This document shows, in pieces, positions 31,146 to 43,355 of a DNA stretch of 64,000 nucleotides. Location: contig CP167917.1 of the NCBI GenBank assembly GCA_041504365.1, forward strand, positions 3,844,001 through 3,908,000, written 5' to 3'. This DNA comes from Dryocola sp. LX212 (lineage in GTDB: Bacteria; Pseudomonadota; Gammaproteobacteria; Enterobacterales; Enterobacteriaceae). The stretch's first letter is position 1, and every line of letters starts with the position of its first letter. Below the pieces are notes generated by a model. The model ran no database searches. It had not been told where the DNA came from and worked only from the letters and a program-made list of their open reading frames with translations. Position numbers and translations under genes: made by a program.

Positions 31146-33416
31146 TTACTCTTCGCTATCGCCAGCGCTTGCGCGGGCCGGGGAGTCAACTTCCACCCGA
31201 TCAATGCGCTGTAAGCCACGCATTAACGTACCGCGACGGCCACGCTCTCCGGTGATCTTCTGAAGCTCTTCCGGACGCAGTTTGATTTTACGCTTTCCAA
31301 CGTGCAGCGTAACGGTGCTTTGTGGTGGCAGAATAAAGAGATGCGCCAGTTTATCATCTCCCTTCGCCGCTTCAGCGGAAGGGATAGAGATAATCTTGTT
31401 GCCCTTGCCTTTCGACAGCTGCGGCAGATCGCTGACCGGGAACATCAGCATGCGCCCTGCGGCGGTAATCGCCATCAGCATATCGTCGGCGCTGGTAACC
31501 TCCATTGGCGGCAGCACACGGGCGTTCTCCGGCAGAGAAATCAGCGTTTTACCGGCACGATTGCGCGCCACTAAATCATTGAATGTACAGACGAAGCCGT
31601 AGCCTGCATCCGAAGCCATTAGCAGTTTCTGGTCGTCCGGTGCCATCAACACATGCTCAACAACCGCGCCCGGCGGCGGCGTCAGCTTGCCGGTCAGCGG
31701 CTCGCCCTGGCCACGGGCGGACGGCAGCGTGATCGGATCCAGCGCGTAGCTGCGCCCGGTAGAGTCGATAAAGGCAACCGGCTGGTTGCTCTTGCCCTTC
31801 GCCGAAGCCAGGTAGCTGTCACCTGCTTTATAATTCAGACCCTGCGCGTCGATATCGTGACCTTTGGCGCTGCGCACCCAACCCATCTGCGACAGCACGA
31901 TGGTGACCGGCTCGGAAGGGGTCATATCGTGTTCGCTCATGGCTTTGGCTTCTTCGCGTTCGCGCAGCGGCGAACGGCGATCGTCACCGTAGGCGTCTGA
32001 ATCTGCCTGCAGCTCTTTCTTCAGCAGGGTATTCATTTTGCGTTCGGAGGCGAGGATGCTTTGCAGCTGGTCACGCTCTTTTTCCAGCTCGCCCTGCTCG
32101 CCGCGAATTTTCATCTCTTCGAGTTTAGCGAGGTGGCGTAATTTCAGCTCGAGGATGGATTCAGCCTGGGTTTCGCTGAGTGCGAAACGCTCCATCAGCA
32201 CTGGCTTCGGCTCATCCTCGGTACGGATGATATGAATAACCTCATCAATGTTGAGGAACGCCACCAGCAAACCTTCGAGGATATGCAGGCGTTTAAGGAC
32301 TTTTTCGAGACGATAGTTAAGGCGACGACGCACCGTGTCACGACGGTAAACCAGCCACTCGCTCAGGATTTCAAGCAGGTTCTTCACCGATGGACGGTTG
32401 TCCAGGCCGATCATATTGAGGTTAACGCGATAGCTTTTCTCAAGATCGGTGGTGGCGAACAGATGGTTCATCACCTGTTCCATGTCCACGCGGTTAGAGC
32501 GCGGCACAATCACCAGACGGGTCGGGTTTTCATGGTCGGATTCGTCACGCAGATCTTCAACCATCGGCAGCTTTTTCGCACGCATCTGGTTGGCGATTTG
32601 TTCCAGCACGCGAGCGCCGGAGACCTGGTGCGGCAGCGCGGTGATCACCACGTCGCCCTCTTCTTTCTTCCACACCGCGCGCATACGGACGGAACCGCGC
32701 CCGGTCTGGTAAATCTTGCGGATTTCATTACGCGGGGTAATGATTTCGGCTTCAGTTGGATAATCCGGGCCGTGTACGATATCCAGCAGCTCGTCCAGTG
32801 AGGTTTTCGGCTGGTCGATAAGCGTCATTGCAGCCTTCGCCACTTCTCGCAGGTTATGCGGAGGAATATCCGTCGCCATCCCTACGGCGATACCGGTGGT
32901 CCCGTTCAGCAGGATATTTGGCAGGCGCGCTGGCAGCGTTTTTGGCTCCTGAAGCGTACCGTCAAAGTTTGGGGTGTAATCCACGGTGCCCTGGCCAAGT
33001 TCGCCCAGCAGGACTTCAGCGTATTTCGACAGGCGAGATTCGGTATAACGCATCGCCGCGAAGGACTTCGGATCGTCCGGCGCGCCCCAGTTCCCCTGCC
33101 CGTCTACCAGCGGGTAGCGGTAAGAGAACGGCTGCGCCATTAGCACCATCGCTTCATAACAGGCGCTGTCGCCGTGCGGATGGTACTTACCCAGCACGTC
33201 ACCGACGGTACGAGCGGACTTCTTAAACTTCGCGCTGGCGCTTAGTCCCAACTCCGACATGGCATAGACAATGCGACGCTGAACGGGCTTAAGCCCATCG
33301 CCGATAAACGGTAGCGCGCGGTCCATGATGACGTACATGGAGTAGTTGAGATAGGCATTTTCCGTGAATTCGTGCAGCGCAAGACGCTCTGCACCATCAT
33401 GAGTCAGATCACTCAT
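31146..33416 (-). CDS. parC: DNA topoisomerase IV subunit A ParC
   Basis: 756 residues. The N-terminal winged-helix and tower region holds the catalytic Tyr124 in AAMRYTESR; the C-terminal half is the beta-pinwheel DNA-wrapping domain. It cleaves and rejoins DNA with ParE to decatenate daughter chromosomes. Compared with E. coli there are four extra residues near the N-terminus (LTHDG region). The residues matching the quinolone hot spots Ser80 and Glu84 are Ser84 and Glu88, so the sequence is wild type there. parE lies about 5 kb away on the same strand. Confidence 0.98.
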   Translation of the reverse strand: MSDLTHDGAERLALHEFTENAYLNYSMYVIMDRALPFIGDGLKPVQRRIVYAMSELGLSASAKFKKSARTVGDVLGKYHPHGDSACYEAMVLMAQPFSYRYPLVDGQGNWGAPDDPKSFAAMRYTESRLSKYAEVLLGELGQGTVDYTPNFDGTLQEPKTLPARLPNILLNGTTGIAVGMATDIPPHNLREVAKAAMTLIDQPKTSLDELLDIVHGPDYPTEAEIITPRNEIRKIYQTGRGSVRMRAVWKKEEGDVVITALPHQVSGARVLEQIANQMRAKKLPMVEDLRDESDHENPTRLVIVPRSNRVDMEQVMNHLFATTDLEKSYRVNLNMIGLDNRPSVKNLLEILSEWLVYRRDTVRRRLNYRLEKVLKRLHILEGLLVAFLNIDEVIHIIRTEDEPKPVLMERFALSETQAESILELKLRHLAKLEEMKIRGEQGELEKERDQLQSILASERKMNTLLKKELQADSDAYGDDRRSPLREREEAKAMSEHDMTPSEPVTIVLSQMGWVRSAKGHDIDAQGLNYKAGDSYLASAKGKSNQPVAFIDSTGRSYALDPITLPSARGQGEPLTGKLTPPPGAVVEHVLMAPDDQKLLMASDAGYGFVCTFNDLVARNRAGKTLISLPENARVLPPMEVTSADDMLMAITAAGRMLMFPVSDLPQLSKGKGNKIISIPSAEAAKGDDKLAHLFILPPQSTVTLHVGKRKIKLRPEELQKITGERGRRGTLMRGLQRIDRVEVDSPARASAGDSEE

Positions 33417-33612
33417 TAATCATTCATCCTCAAACTGACGAGCCGAGTGTGGCCACAAACGGCGTAATTGCCGCCGATAGTACCTTATCTGGCAGGTGTA
33501 GTCACAGGGGAGGAATGATTTGCGCAAAGTTTGAGCCATTACCCGAGGTGGGCAGACAAGGTTTAACTTTACCTGCCCGCCTCGGTTGTCCGGACGTCAC
33601 GCTCGGGGTAAA

Positions 33613-34023
33613 TTATTTAACTTTAGTCACGTTTTTTACGTCAATTTCAACGGAGTTCCAGTCCTTATCCACTTTCCCTTCCAGCTGCACGGTATCCTGT
33701 GGGGTGATGGTTTGCCCATTCCAGCGCTTGTGGTCAATATCCACGTTAATGGTGCCGGTGCTGTCTCGGAAGGTGTAGTCATCGCCCCCGATGCGCTGTT
33801 CGATTTTCCCCGTCAGGGTAACCCAGGTGTCGTCAGATAATGTTTTGGCCTTTTCAACGGTGGTTTTGCTCCCGCTTGGCCCAACAAAGCCCCCCTGAGC
33901 CTGAGTCTGGGTTTGCTGCGCAGCAGGCGCGGCATTCGGGTCAACAAAGCCCCCCTGATTTGCGGCAAAGGCAGGTGCGGCGGTCATCGCCAGGACGGTC
34001 ATCATTGCGGCTAGTTTTTTCAT
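33613..34023 (-). CDS. ygiW: Periplasmic OB-fold stress protein YgiW
   Basis: Start at ATG 34023 with GGGAG 8 bp upstream; 136 residues. The signal peptide MKKLAAMMTVLAMTAAPAFA is cleaved near residue 20. A Gln/Pro-rich linker with two copies of QGGFV(D/G)P-like sequence follows. The BOF/OB-fold domain runs from about residue 50 to the end (TGTINVDIDHKRWNGQTI). The YgiW/YdeI family is linked to peroxide, cadmium and acid tolerance. It is divergent from qseBC and, in E. coli, under QseB control. Confidence 0.93.
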   Translation of the reverse strand: MKKLAAMMTVLAMTAAPAFAANQGGFVDPNAAPAAQQTQTQAQGGFVGPSGSKTTVEKAKTLSDDTWVTLTGKIEQRIGGDDYTFRDSTGTINVDIDHKRWNGQTITPQDTVQLEGKVDKDWNSVEIDVKNVTKVK

Positions 34024-34077
34024 TGTTTTTTCTCCCTTCATGTATGTCGTAACTGGTACCTATTAAAACGCAGAGAT

Positions 34078-34094
34078 CTTAACGCGATCTTAAT
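34078..34094 (+). promoter_or_regulatory. QseB/PmrA-type direct-repeat operator
   Basis: CTTAAC-GCGAT-CTTAAT is a direct repeat of the CTTAA half-site with 11-bp periodicity. It lies in the ygiW-qseB divergent gap, 133 bp before qseB and 55 bp before ygiW. Such sites are bound by QseB and by PmrA in enteric bacteria. Confidence 0.65.
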
Positions 34095-34226
34095 TTCGCC
34101 ACGACAAATCGCTTTTATTATGAAAATGCGGCGTCCGCCGAAGCAAGCGACTTTTCTCCTGTACAGCCCGGCATAATCGTTATTAACTTCCTGCACTTCC
34201 CGTCATGGACAATAAGGGACAGCGCT

Positions 34227-34886
34227 ATGCGCATATTAATAATCGAAGATGACAAACTGATCGGCGACGGCCTGAAGGCAGGCTTAACGAAAATGGGCTT
34301 TACTGTCGACTGGTTCACCGACGGCAAACTTGGCCAGTCGGCGCTGGGACAAGCCCCTTACGACGCAGTAGTGCTGGATCTAAGCCTGCCGGGTCTCGAC
34401 GGTCTGGAAATATTAAAGGGCTGGCGGCGCAGTGGCCAAAGCGAGCCGGTACTGATCCTCACCGCGCGGGATGCGCTGGAGCAGCGTGTGGAAGGCTTAC
34501 AGCTTGGTGCGGATGACTATCTCTGTAAGCCTTTTGCCCTTATCGAAGTGGCGACCCGGCTGCAGGTCCTGATTCGCCGCACTCACGGCCAGACGTTGCC
34601 TGCCCTTACCCATGCAGGGGTGGCGCTCGATCCGTTAAAACTTACCGTCACGCAAAACGGTGAAGCGCTACAGCTTAAGCCGAAAGAATTTGCCCTGCTG
34701 GAACTGCTGATGCGCAATGCGGGCCGCGTCCTGCCCCGCACGCTTATCGAAGAGAAAATCTATAGCTGGGACGATGAAGTCTCCCGCAACGCCCTGGAAG
34801 TGCATATCCATCATCTCAGGCGCAAACTGGGCAGCAGCTTTATCCGTACCGTTCACGGCATTGGCTACACGCTGGGTGAGGAATGA
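34227..34886 (+). CDS. qseB: Response regulator QseB
   Basis: A 219-residue OmpR/PhoB-family regulator. The receiver domain (1-115) has acidic residues IIEDD (5-9), phospho-acceptor Asp51 in VLDLSLPG and conserved Lys101 in CKPF. The winged-helix DNA-binding domain spans 125-219. Its stop overlaps the qseC start by 4 bp (ATGA), so translation is coupled. It probably autoregulates through the CTTAA repeat upstream and also controls ygiW. Confidence 0.97.
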   Translation: MRILIIEDDKLIGDGLKAGLTKMGFTVDWFTDGKLGQSALGQAPYDAVVLDLSLPGLDGLEILKGWRRSGQSEPVLILTARDALEQRVEGLQLGADDYLCKPFALIEVATRLQVLIRRTHGQTLPALTHAGVALDPLKLTVTQNGEALQLKPKEFALLELLMRNAGRVLPRTLIEEKIYSWDDEVSRNALEVHIHHLRRKLGSSFIRTVHGIGYTLGEE

Positions 34887-36235
34887 TTAAGATACTGACG
34901 CAAAGCCTTCGCGCCCGGCTGCTTGCCGGGTTCATTCTGCTGCTGCTCGCCGCCTGGGCAGGCGCCAGCCTCGCCGCCTGGTACCAGACCAGTAAATCTC
35001 TGAACAAACTCTTCGATACGCAGCAGCTACTGTTTGCAAAACGCCTTAGCGCCCTGGACCTGAGCGAATTACACGGCGAACCGCAGCTGCCGCACAGTAA
35101 AAAGATGGTGCCCCATCATCGCGGCAAGCAGGACGATGATACCCTCGCCTTCGCCATTTTTTCGAAGGACGGGCGTCTGCTGCTCAACGATGGTGATAAC
35201 GGGAAAGATCTTGAGTATGGCTATTCTCGCGACGGTTTTACAGATGGCAGACTGAAAGGCGATGACGACGCATGGCGGCTTCTGTGGCTGACCACGGCCG
35301 ACGGCGAGTATCGTATCGTGGTGGGCCAGGAGTGGGACTATAGGCAAGAGATGGCGCGGGACATCGTGGCTTCTCAGCTTCTGCCCTGGCTTATTGCGCT
35401 GCCGCTGATGCTGCTGCTTCTGGTCTGGCTGGTCAGCCGTGCGCTCGCGCCGCTTCACAAGCTTGCTGCCCAACTCACTCGCCGGGCGCCTGATGATGCC
35501 AGTCAGTTAGAATCGCAAAATATGCCTCAGGAAGTTAAACCGCTGGTGAAAGCGCTGAATCAGCTTTTTACCCGTACCGGGGAGTTTATGCTTCGTGAGC
35601 GCCGCTTCACTTCCGATGCCGCTCACGAGCTACGTAGTCCGCTGGCCGCGCTAAAGGTACAGACCGAGGTAGCTCAACTGGCCGGCAACGATGCCCCGCT
35701 GCGCGACCACGCCCTGAGCAATCTTAGTTCTGGAATAGATCGCGCAGCCAGGCTGGTCGATCAGCTTCTCACGCTTTCGCGGCTGGACTCGCTGGACAAG
35801 CTGGACGACGTCAAAGAGCTTTCGCTTGCCGAACTGTTACAAAGCGCAGTGATGGACGCATGGCACCAGGCGCAGCGTGAAGGCGTGGAGATACGCCTTG
35901 ATATACAAAATCAGACCTCTCTACGTGGTCAACCTCTGCTGCTGGGACTGATGATACGTAACGTGCTGGATAACGCAGTGCGCTACAGCCCGAGCGGTAG
36001 CATTGTTAATGTTGCACTGCTCCCGCACGAAATCTGCATTACCGATAACGGCGGAGGCGTCAGTCCGGAATTCTTAACAGGCCTGGGGAAACGTTTCTTC
36101 CGCCCACCGGGCCAGGAGAAAACCGGCAGCGGGCTGGGCCTGTCCATCGTGCAACGTATTGCGGCTTTGCATACCATGCGGACACATTTTTCCAATAATG
36201 CGGAGGGAGGTTTTCAGGTGCGGATAAGCTGGTAG
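34883..36235 (+). CDS. qseC: Sensor histidine kinase QseC
   Basis: 450 residues. Transmembrane segments near 11-33 and 165-187 flank a periplasmic sensor region. HAMP and dimerisation follow, with the phospho-acceptor His248 in [11 protein letters not shown]. The C-terminal ATPase has the N box ([12 protein letters not shown]), G1 (ITDNGGG) and G2 (GSGLGLSI). E. coli QseC senses autoinducer-3 and catecholamines and controls QseB phosphorylation. The short E. coli gene ygiZ is absent from the 109-bp gap to mdaB. Confidence 0.97.
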   Translation: MIKILTQSLRARLLAGFILLLLAAWAGASLAAWYQTSKSLNKLFDTQQLLFAKRLSALDLSELHGEPQLPHSKKMVPHHRGKQDDDTLAFAIFSKDGRLLLNDGDNGKDLEYGYSRDGFTDGRLKGDDDAWRLLWLTTADGEYRIVVGQEWDYRQEMARDIVASQLLPWLIALPLMLLLLVWLVSRALAPLHKLAAQLTRRAPDDASQLESQNMPQEVKPLVKALNQLFTRTGEFMLRERRFTSDAAHELRSPLAALKVQTEVAQLAGNDAPLRDHALSNLSSGIDRAARLVDQLLTLSRLDSLDKLDDVKELSLAELLQSAVMDAWHQAQREGVEIRLDIQNQTSLRGQPLLLGLMIRNVLDNAVRYSPSGSIVNVALLPHEICITDNGGGVSPEFLTGLGKRFFRPPGQEKTGSGLGLSIVQRIAALHTMRTHFSNNAEGGFQVRISW

Positions 36236-36344
36236 CCAGCCGATTGTTGCGAATCCGGCAAAAGTCTTTGCACATTCTGGCCATTTTACCGTGACCGCGA
36301 TCACGTTAGAATTCGTGCCAAACGTAATGATTCGAGGACTTCTG

Positions 36345-36926
36345 ATGAGCAACATCCTGATTATCAACGGCGCAAAGAAATTCGCCCACTCAAACGGCCA
36401 GCTTAACGACACCCTGACCGAAGTCGCGGAAGGCTTTTTGCGCGACCTCGGACATGATGTTCAGGTTACCCGTACCGACAGCGACTACGACGTAAAAGCC
36501 GAGGTTGAAAAGTATCTTTGGGCCGACACGGTAATCTATCAGATGCCGGGCTGGTGGATGGGCGCACCGTGGACCATGAAAAAATACATTGATGACGTGT
36601 TTACCGAAGGCCACGGCTCTCTGTACGCCAGCGATGGCCGTACACGCTCGGACGCCGAGAAAAAATATGGCTCCGGTGGCCTGATCCAGGGCAAGACCTA
36701 TATGCTATCTCTGACCTGGAACGCGCCGCTGCAGGCCTTTGAAGACAAAGAGCAGTTCTTCCACGGCGTGGGCGTAGACGGCGTATATCTGCCGTTCCAC
36801 AAAGCCAACCAGTTCCTGGGAATGGAAGGTTTGCCGACCTTTATCGCCAACGACGTGATGAAAGTCCCTGACGTTCCACGCTTTGTTGCAGAATATCGCA
36901 AGCATCTCGGCAAAATTTTTGCTTAA
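36345..36926 (+). CDS. mdaB: NADPH:quinone reductase MdaB
   Basis: Start set at ATG 36345 (MSNILIINGAKK), giving 193 residues as in E. coli; upstream in-frame codons from 36291 have no counterpart there. Flavodoxin-like FAD protein, with a DT-diaphorase-type MPGWWMGAPW motif around residues 66-75. It reduces quinones by two electrons to quinols. It is followed by ygiN, 32 bp away, and the two are considered a quinone redox pair. Confidence 0.96.
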   Translation: MSNILIINGAKKFAHSNGQLNDTLTEVAEGFLRDLGHDVQVTRTDSDYDVKAEVEKYLWADTVIYQMPGWWMGAPWTMKKYIDDVFTEGHGSLYASDGRTRSDAEKKYGSGGLIQGKTYMLSLTWNAPLQAFEDKEQFFHGVGVDGVYLPFHKANQFLGMEGLPTFIANDVMKVPDVPRFVAEYRKHLGKIFA

Positions 36927-36958
36927 CTGAGTTCAAGCTTAAACAAACGGAGTTAGTC

Positions 36959-37276
36959 ATGCTTACAGTAATAGCTGAAATTCGTACCCGTCCTGGCCAG
37001 CACCACCGCCAGGCCGTTGTAGACGCCTTTGCGAAAATTATTCCTACCGTGCTGGAAGAAGAAGGCTGTTTTGGTTACGCCCCGCTAGTGGATCATAACG
37101 CTCAGGTCGCTTTCCAGACAGCAGCACCGGATTCGATCTTTATGGTTGAGAAGTGGGAGAGCGTTGCTCATCTGGAAGCTCACCTTGCTACGGCCCATAT
37201 GAAAAGCCACAGCGCTGCGGTAAAAGACGACGTGCTGGATATCCATATCCACATTCTGGAAGACGCGATTAAGTAA
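36959..37276 (+). CDS. ygiN: Quinol monooxygenase YgiN
   Basis: 105 residues of the antibiotic-biosynthesis-monooxygenase (ABM) dimeric ferredoxin-like fold, with the typical SIFMVEKWES and AHLATAHMK segments. In E. coli YgiN reoxidises menadiol made by MdaB. Start ATG 36959 follows GGAG. Second gene of mdaB-ygiN. Confidence 0.95.
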   Translation: MLTVIAEIRTRPGQHHRQAVVDAFAKIIPTVLEEEGCFGYAPLVDHNAQVAFQTAAPDSIFMVEKWESVAHLEAHLATAHMKSHSAAVKDDVLDIHIHILEDAIK

Positions 37277-37297
37277 TCGCGGTTTCCATCAGGCCTA

Positions 37298-37323
37298 AAA
37301 GAGCTGGTTTATACCGGCTCTTT
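37298..37323. terminator. Bidirectional terminator between ygiN and the AraJ-like gene
   Basis: AAAGAGC (37298-37304) pairs with GCTCTTT (37317-37323), extended inside by a U-G pair and GGT/ACC. T-rich sequence on one side and A-rich on the other suit both convergent genes. Confidence 0.75.
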
Positions 37324-38497
37324 ATATTGATGGATGAAGCGTTGCCTGCGAGCGCTTTGCCTGGAGATAGCCATACATAAGCAGCGAAGACATCGCGGCG
37401 AATGAAAGCAGCGCGGCTGGCAAAGTGACGTAGCTCCAGCTGAAGCCAAGCGTAATCATCATCCCACCCAGGTACGCGCCGACAGCGCTGCCGAGATTAA
37501 ACGCCACCTGTCCCCCGGCCGCACCCAACAGCTCGCCCCCCTGCGCGTTACGCAGCAGTAAAATCTGTAGCGGAGCCGACAGGGCAAACAACCCGGCGCA
37601 GCAGATGAACCCCATAGCAAGCGACGCGGTTTTATTCTCCCCGGCAGCAAACAGCATCACCAGCGAGAGCACGATCGCCAAATCGGTTGCTGCCGCGATG
37701 CGCAACGGGCTGTACCGTCCTGATAACCTGCCGCTCAGGATGTTGCCGAGCACCATGCCGAGCCCCATCAGCACCATGATGGCCGTCATGGCGGCTTCTG
37801 AAAAGCCGGAAACGCTGACCATAAAGGGTTTTACAAAGCTGAACCAGGCGAACACGCCTGCATTACCGAACATCGTGGCTGAAAAAATCAGCCATGGCTC
37901 TGGCCGTTTCAGAAAGCGGAACTGCTCTGCAAAACGGACTTCCGATCGGTCAAACAGCGCGGGCACCCAGAAAAAAATCGACGCAATCACCAGCACATCA
38001 AAGGCAGCAATTAACATGAACGCGTAGCGCCAGTTAAACGTATGGCCAATCCATGTACCAAGCGGAACCCCCGCAAGGTTCGCGACCGTCATCCCGGCGA
38101 CCATTCCCGTTACCGCCACCGTCACCTTTCCCGGCGGCGCCACTTTAGAGAGGATAATGGTGCCGACGCCGAAAAATGCGCCGTGCGGAAAGCCGGAAAT
38201 CAATCGCCCAATCGCCAGCATGGTATAGGAGGTTGAAAAAGTAAAAATAGCGTTCCCGACCACGCATAGTGCCGCCAGAAATAAAAGAATGCTTTTGAGG
38301 GAAAACCTTTGTGAGAACAGAGCAACGATCGGCGCGCCAATAACCACGCCGAATGCATAAAACGAGATCATATTGCCGGCTGCGGGAATTGTTATGCCGG
38401 TATCGTAGGCAAGCTCCGGAAGCACGCCCATGATGCCAAACTCGGCCATGCCCAGACCAAAAGTACCAAGCGCTAACGCAAATATCGTTTTTTTCAC
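37322..38497 (-). CDS. AraJ-like major facilitator exporter
   Basis: 391 residues with about 12 hydrophobic segments of the MFS DHA1 type. It shares long stretches with E. coli AraJ (ALGTFGLGMAEFGIMGVL, GRLISGFPHGAFFGVG, GELLGAAGGQ), so it is an AraJ orthologue or close paralogue. AraJ is an arabinose-inducible putative sugar or drug exporter of unknown substrate. The start is GTG. In E. coli araJ lies elsewhere and ygiN is followed directly by parE. No AraC site or sugar gene was recognised nearby. Confidence 0.88.
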   Translation of the reverse strand: MKKTIFALALGTFGLGMAEFGIMGVLPELAYDTGITIPAAGNMISFYAFGVVIGAPIVALFSQRFSLKSILLFLAALCVVGNAIFTFSTSYTMLAIGRLISGFPHGAFFGVGTIILSKVAPPGKVTVAVTGMVAGMTVANLAGVPLGTWIGHTFNWRYAFMLIAAFDVLVIASIFFWVPALFDRSEVRFAEQFRFLKRPEPWLIFSATMFGNAGVFAWFSFVKPFMVSVSGFSEAAMTAIMVLMGLGMVLGNILSGRLSGRYSPLRIAAATDLAIVLSLVMLFAAGENKTASLAMGFICCAGLFALSAPLQILLLRNAQGGELLGAAGGQVAFNLGSAVGAYLGGMMITLGFSWSYVTLPAALLSFAAMSSLLMYGYLQAKRSQATLHPSI

Positions 38498-38631
38498 ACG
38501 GCTGACCGCTTCACAGGTGAATGACGCGGATATTATTTATCATTCTGGCGGGCGCAACCAGTTCAAAACAAGGTGTCAGCTCGTTAGTCCATGATGTCGC
38601 CAGAGATTGTGAATACGGGGAAGTCGAAGAG

Positions 38632-38668
38632 CAGGCCGCTTTGCGCGTTGATCATCAAAAGCGGCCTG
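38632..38668 (-). terminator. Terminator downstream of parE
   Basis: An 11-bp perfect stem, CAGGCCGCTTT (38632-38642) with AAAGCGGCCTG (38658-38668), and a 15-nt loop, lies between the parE stop and the AraJ-like gene. The T-run is poor. Confidence 0.55.
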
Positions 38669-38715
38669 TTTGTAGCCTAGAACGGTATGTCCATCAAACG
38701 ACGGCAGGCATTGCC

Positions 38716-40614
<1,899 letters not shown>

Positions 40615-40656
40615 TTATTCGTTCAGATAGCGAAACAGGAATCGGGCGACCCGGCC

Positions 40657-41232
40657 TCAATGAAGACCGAGGAAGTCGACAATCTGTGTGAAATAATCTT
40701 CGAAGCCTACAAAGGCGTGATTACCACCGGATTCGACCGTCTGGCGACAGGAAGTGTAGTAAGCCACCGCCTGGCGATAATCGAGCACTTCGTCACCCGT
40801 TTGTTGCAGCAGCCAGATGAGATCCGGCGCTTCAAGCGGGTCAACTTGCATGACTTTAAGATCGTAAATATGGCGTGACTCTATCACATATTGCTGCCCG
40901 GTGTAGGGGTTCTCATTGTTACCAAGATATTCCGCTAACAATTCAAACGGGCGCACCGCGGGGTTGACGACGACGGCAGGCAGCATGAAGCATTGTGACA
41001 GCCAGGTGGCGTAATATCCGCCCAGAGAAGAGCCCACAACGCCAAGCGGCTCGCCACCGTGCTCCAGTACCAATGATTCGAGTAGCTCAGCGGCATCCGC
41101 CGGGTAAGGGGGAAGCTGGGGGACAACCATTTCTATATGGGGATAGCGTTCTGCAAGCCAGGCCTGCAGGCTCGTCGCCTTCGCAGAACGCGGGGAGCTG
41201 TTGAAGCCGTGCAGGTAAAGTAGCGTAGACAT
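40657..41232 (-). CDS. yqiA: Esterase YqiA
   Basis: A 191-residue alpha/beta hydrolase (UPF0227). The nucleophile elbow GSSLGG places Ser69 as catalytic; His is probably in the GGNHAFVG segment near residue 171. It hydrolyses short acyl esters in vitro; the physiological substrate is unknown. Its ATG overlaps the cpdA stop by 1 bp (TGATG), so translation is coupled. Confidence 0.95.
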   Translation of the reverse strand: MSTLLYLHGFNSSPRSAKATSLQAWLAERYPHIEMVVPQLPPYPADAAELLESLVLEHGGEPLGVVGSSLGGYYATWLSQCFMLPAVVVNPAVRPFELLAEYLGNNENPYTGQQYVIESRHIYDLKVMQVDPLEAPDLIWLLQQTGDEVLDYRQAVAYYTSCRQTVESGGNHAFVGFEDYFTQIVDFLGLH

Positions 41233-42059
41233 CAGTAACCTTCTGAAGCCGTATCCGGGTTGAACACTGCGCCCTGCAGGCGGCAGACCTCGGTGGTGAC
41301 TTCACCATCGGCATGAAGCTCCAGCCAGCGCCATCCGGGTTCGATGGTGTCCAGCGTGAAGTTAGAACAATGGGGTTTGAACTGTACGCAGGTAGACGGC
41401 GTGGCCAGCATGCGCCGCCCGTTCCAGGCGAGATCCAGCTCCTGATGAATATGCCCGCACAGCAGGGTTTTCACCTGCGGGAATTTTACCAGCACGTTAT
41501 CCAGCTCCTGGGCATTGCGCAGGCTATGCTGATCGAGCCAGCTGCAGCCCGCAGGCACTGGATGGTGATGTAATAGCAGTAGGGTATGACGCTCAGGCGC
41601 TGCGGCGAGCTTACGCTCAAGCCACTCCAGCTGATACTCGCTGAGCTCACCGTGCGGGACGCCGAAGACCTGGCTGTCGAGCAGCAGGATTTGCCAGCTG
41701 TCACCGACGTAAACGAGTTTAGAAGGAGAAATACCCGCATCCTGAAGCGAGCTGTACATTGCAGGCTGGAAATCGTGATTGCCTGGCAGCCAGACGCAGG
41801 GCGCAGCGATACGCGCAATCCCTTCCGCAAAATGCTGATAAGCCTCTGCACTATGATCCTGGGCTAAATCTCCGGTGGCGACAATCAAATCACACTGACG
41901 CCCATCTGCAAGAATAGCCCCCAGCACCGCCTGGTAACTCTCCCAGGTGTTGATGCCGAGCAACGTTTCATTCTTCCCAGAGAATAGGTGGGTATCTGTT
42001 ATTTGCAGTATCCTGATACGGCCCCCACCGGCCACAGGAAGATTTAACAGGCTTTCCAA
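41232..42059 (-). CDS. cpdA: 3',5'-cyclic-AMP phosphodiesterase CpdA
   Basis: 275 residues, starting with TTG at 42059, with AAGGA 8 bp upstream as in E. coli. Metallophosphoesterase motifs: ITDTHLF, GDLAQD, GNHDFQ, LLLHHHP and CGHIHQE. It hydrolyses cAMP to AMP and so limits CRP signalling. It lies within the co-directional run nudF-yqiB-cpdA-yqiA-parE. Confidence 0.97.
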   Translation of the reverse strand: MESLLNLPVAGGGRIRILQITDTHLFSGKNETLLGINTWESYQAVLGAILADGRQCDLIVATGDLAQDHSAEAYQHFAEGIARIAAPCVWLPGNHDFQPAMYSSLQDAGISPSKLVYVGDSWQILLLDSQVFGVPHGELSEYQLEWLERKLAAAPERHTLLLLHHHPVPAGCSWLDQHSLRNAQELDNVLVKFPQVKTLLCGHIHQELDLAWNGRRMLATPSTCVQFKPHCSNFTLDTIEPGWRWLELHADGEVTTEVCRLQGAVFNPDTASEGY

Positions 42060-42084
42060 ATGGTGTCCTTAGGTTTCATTCTCT

Positions 42085-42507
42085 CTAACAAACCGGAACC
42101 GCCATCGCTCCATGCGCTAAACAGTAGCGCAGCCAATCAGCAAGAAACTGGTTAATTTGATGCTTTTCGTCGCGTTGATGCAACTTTTTATTAGGATAAT
42201 CATAACGCGCTTTGAAGCGGAAGATCTGCTGGCTTGAACACACTTCCGCGACCATCGCGTCATGGTAAAGCCTGACGGACATAGACGGAAGGCTCCAGTA
42301 GCTCACGCTTGGCGCGGTTTGCTCTATCTGCACAAGGGTCGTATAGCGAGTGGATTCTAATACGGTCAGCCGATAGCGGGCGCTATTAACCTGATAGGTT
42401 ATTGATTCGCCCGGCGCGTCTTCACGCGGCAGCAGGCGGCGCAGCTGGGCAAAATTGGTTTCGCACAGGCGCATCATTTCAGGGAAGTCAGGCGTATAGC
42501 GCTTCAT
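42085..42507 (-). CDS. yqiB: Conserved protein YqiB (DUF1249)
   Basis: Start at ATG 42507 ([10 protein letters not shown]), giving 140 residues as in E. coli; five upstream codons overlapping nudF are open. There is no membrane segment or signal peptide. The C-terminal half ([16 protein letters not shown]) is strongly conserved. Function unknown. It starts 2 bp after the nudF stop. Confidence 0.93.
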   Translation of the reverse strand: MKRYTPDFPEMMRLCETNFAQLRRLLPREDAPGESITYQVNSARYRLTVLESTRYTTLVQIEQTAPSVSYWSLPSMSVRLYHDAMVAEVCSSQQIFRFKARYDYPNKKLHQRDEKHQINQFLADWLRYCLAHGAMAVPVC

Positions 42508-42509
42508 AT

Positions 42510-43142
42510 TTAGTGGTTCCACTCTTCTCGTAGTTTTTCATAATGCAGCTGTAGCCATTGCAGTGCTATGACTGAGGCAGCGTTGTCGATAGTCCCCTCT
42601 TCGACTAACCGGTAAGCCTGTTCCCTGCTTACCACATGAACACGAATATCTTCGTTTTCACTTTCCAGACCGTGAATACCTTTCGCGGTCGTGGCGTCCA
42701 CTTCCCCTACCAGTATGGAGGAGCGTTCACTGGTGCCCCCAGGGCTTGCCAGATAGCTCAATACCGGTTTGCTGCGGCCCACAATCAGCCCCGCCTCTTC
42801 TACAGATTCGCGGCGAGCCACGTCTTCAACGCTTTCGCCTTCTTCAATCATCCCGGCGACCAGCTCGAGCAGCCAGGGGGTTGCGCTGGTGTCGTAGGCG
42901 GCAATCCGAATTTGCTCAATCAGCACAACTTCGTCACGCACAGGGTCATAGGGTAGCAGCACCGCAGCATGGCCGCGTTCAAATATTTCCCTTCGGACCT
43001 CACCGCTCATGCCGCCGTTAAAAAGACGGTGACGGAAACGATAGGATTCGAGTGAAAAAAAACCGCGATAAAGCGTTTCCCGTGCAATAATTTCAACATC
43101 GTTTTTGGCTAACGTGACAAGTTTATCGTCTGACTTACTCAT
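42510..43142 (-). CDS. nudF: ADP-ribose pyrophosphatase NudF
   Basis: A 210-residue Nudix hydrolase that cleaves ADP-ribose to AMP and ribose-5-phosphate. The full Nudix box fits: Gly97, Glu103, Arg111-Glu112, Glu115-Glu116, Gly118. First gene of the minus-strand run, divergent from tolC. Confidence 0.97.
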   Translation of the reverse strand: MSKSDDKLVTLAKNDVEIIARETLYRGFFSLESYRFRHRLFNGGMSGEVRREIFERGHAAVLLPYDPVRDEVVLIEQIRIAAYDTSATPWLLELVAGMIEEGESVEDVARRESVEEAGLIVGRSKPVLSYLASPGGTSERSSILVGEVDATTAKGIHGLESENEDIRVHVVSREQAYRLVEEGTIDNAASVIALQWLQLHYEKLREEWNH

Positions 43143-43243
43143 GAATGTACCCCTGATGTCTTATGGTAATGAATTAAGCGAATTCAACCCTGCCTGAATG
43201 CCCTTTCTTCTGCTATATGGTAGATTGTTCAAATTCAGGGTGG

Positions 43244-43261
43244 ATGGCACATTACGCCAAC
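43244..43261 (+). promoter_or_regulatory. MarA/SoxS/Rob box of tolC
   Basis: ATGGCACATTACGCCAAC matches the marbox pattern (GCAC, 7-bp spacing, CCAA), as at E. coli tolC. A TAGAAT -10 candidate lies at 43284-43289, so the box overlaps the -35 region. Confidence 0.75.
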
Positions 43262-43355
43262 TCGCCCCGCAGGCGTACTCTGTTAGAATCGGCAACAATT
43301 TCGACTCAATCAGCACTATCAAAAAAACAATTTTGCTTCACAACAAGGAATGCAA

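Noticed and set aside
36236-36344. ygiZ remnant between qseC and mdaB
   Set aside because: The 109-bp gap has no reading frame resembling the E. coli membrane protein.
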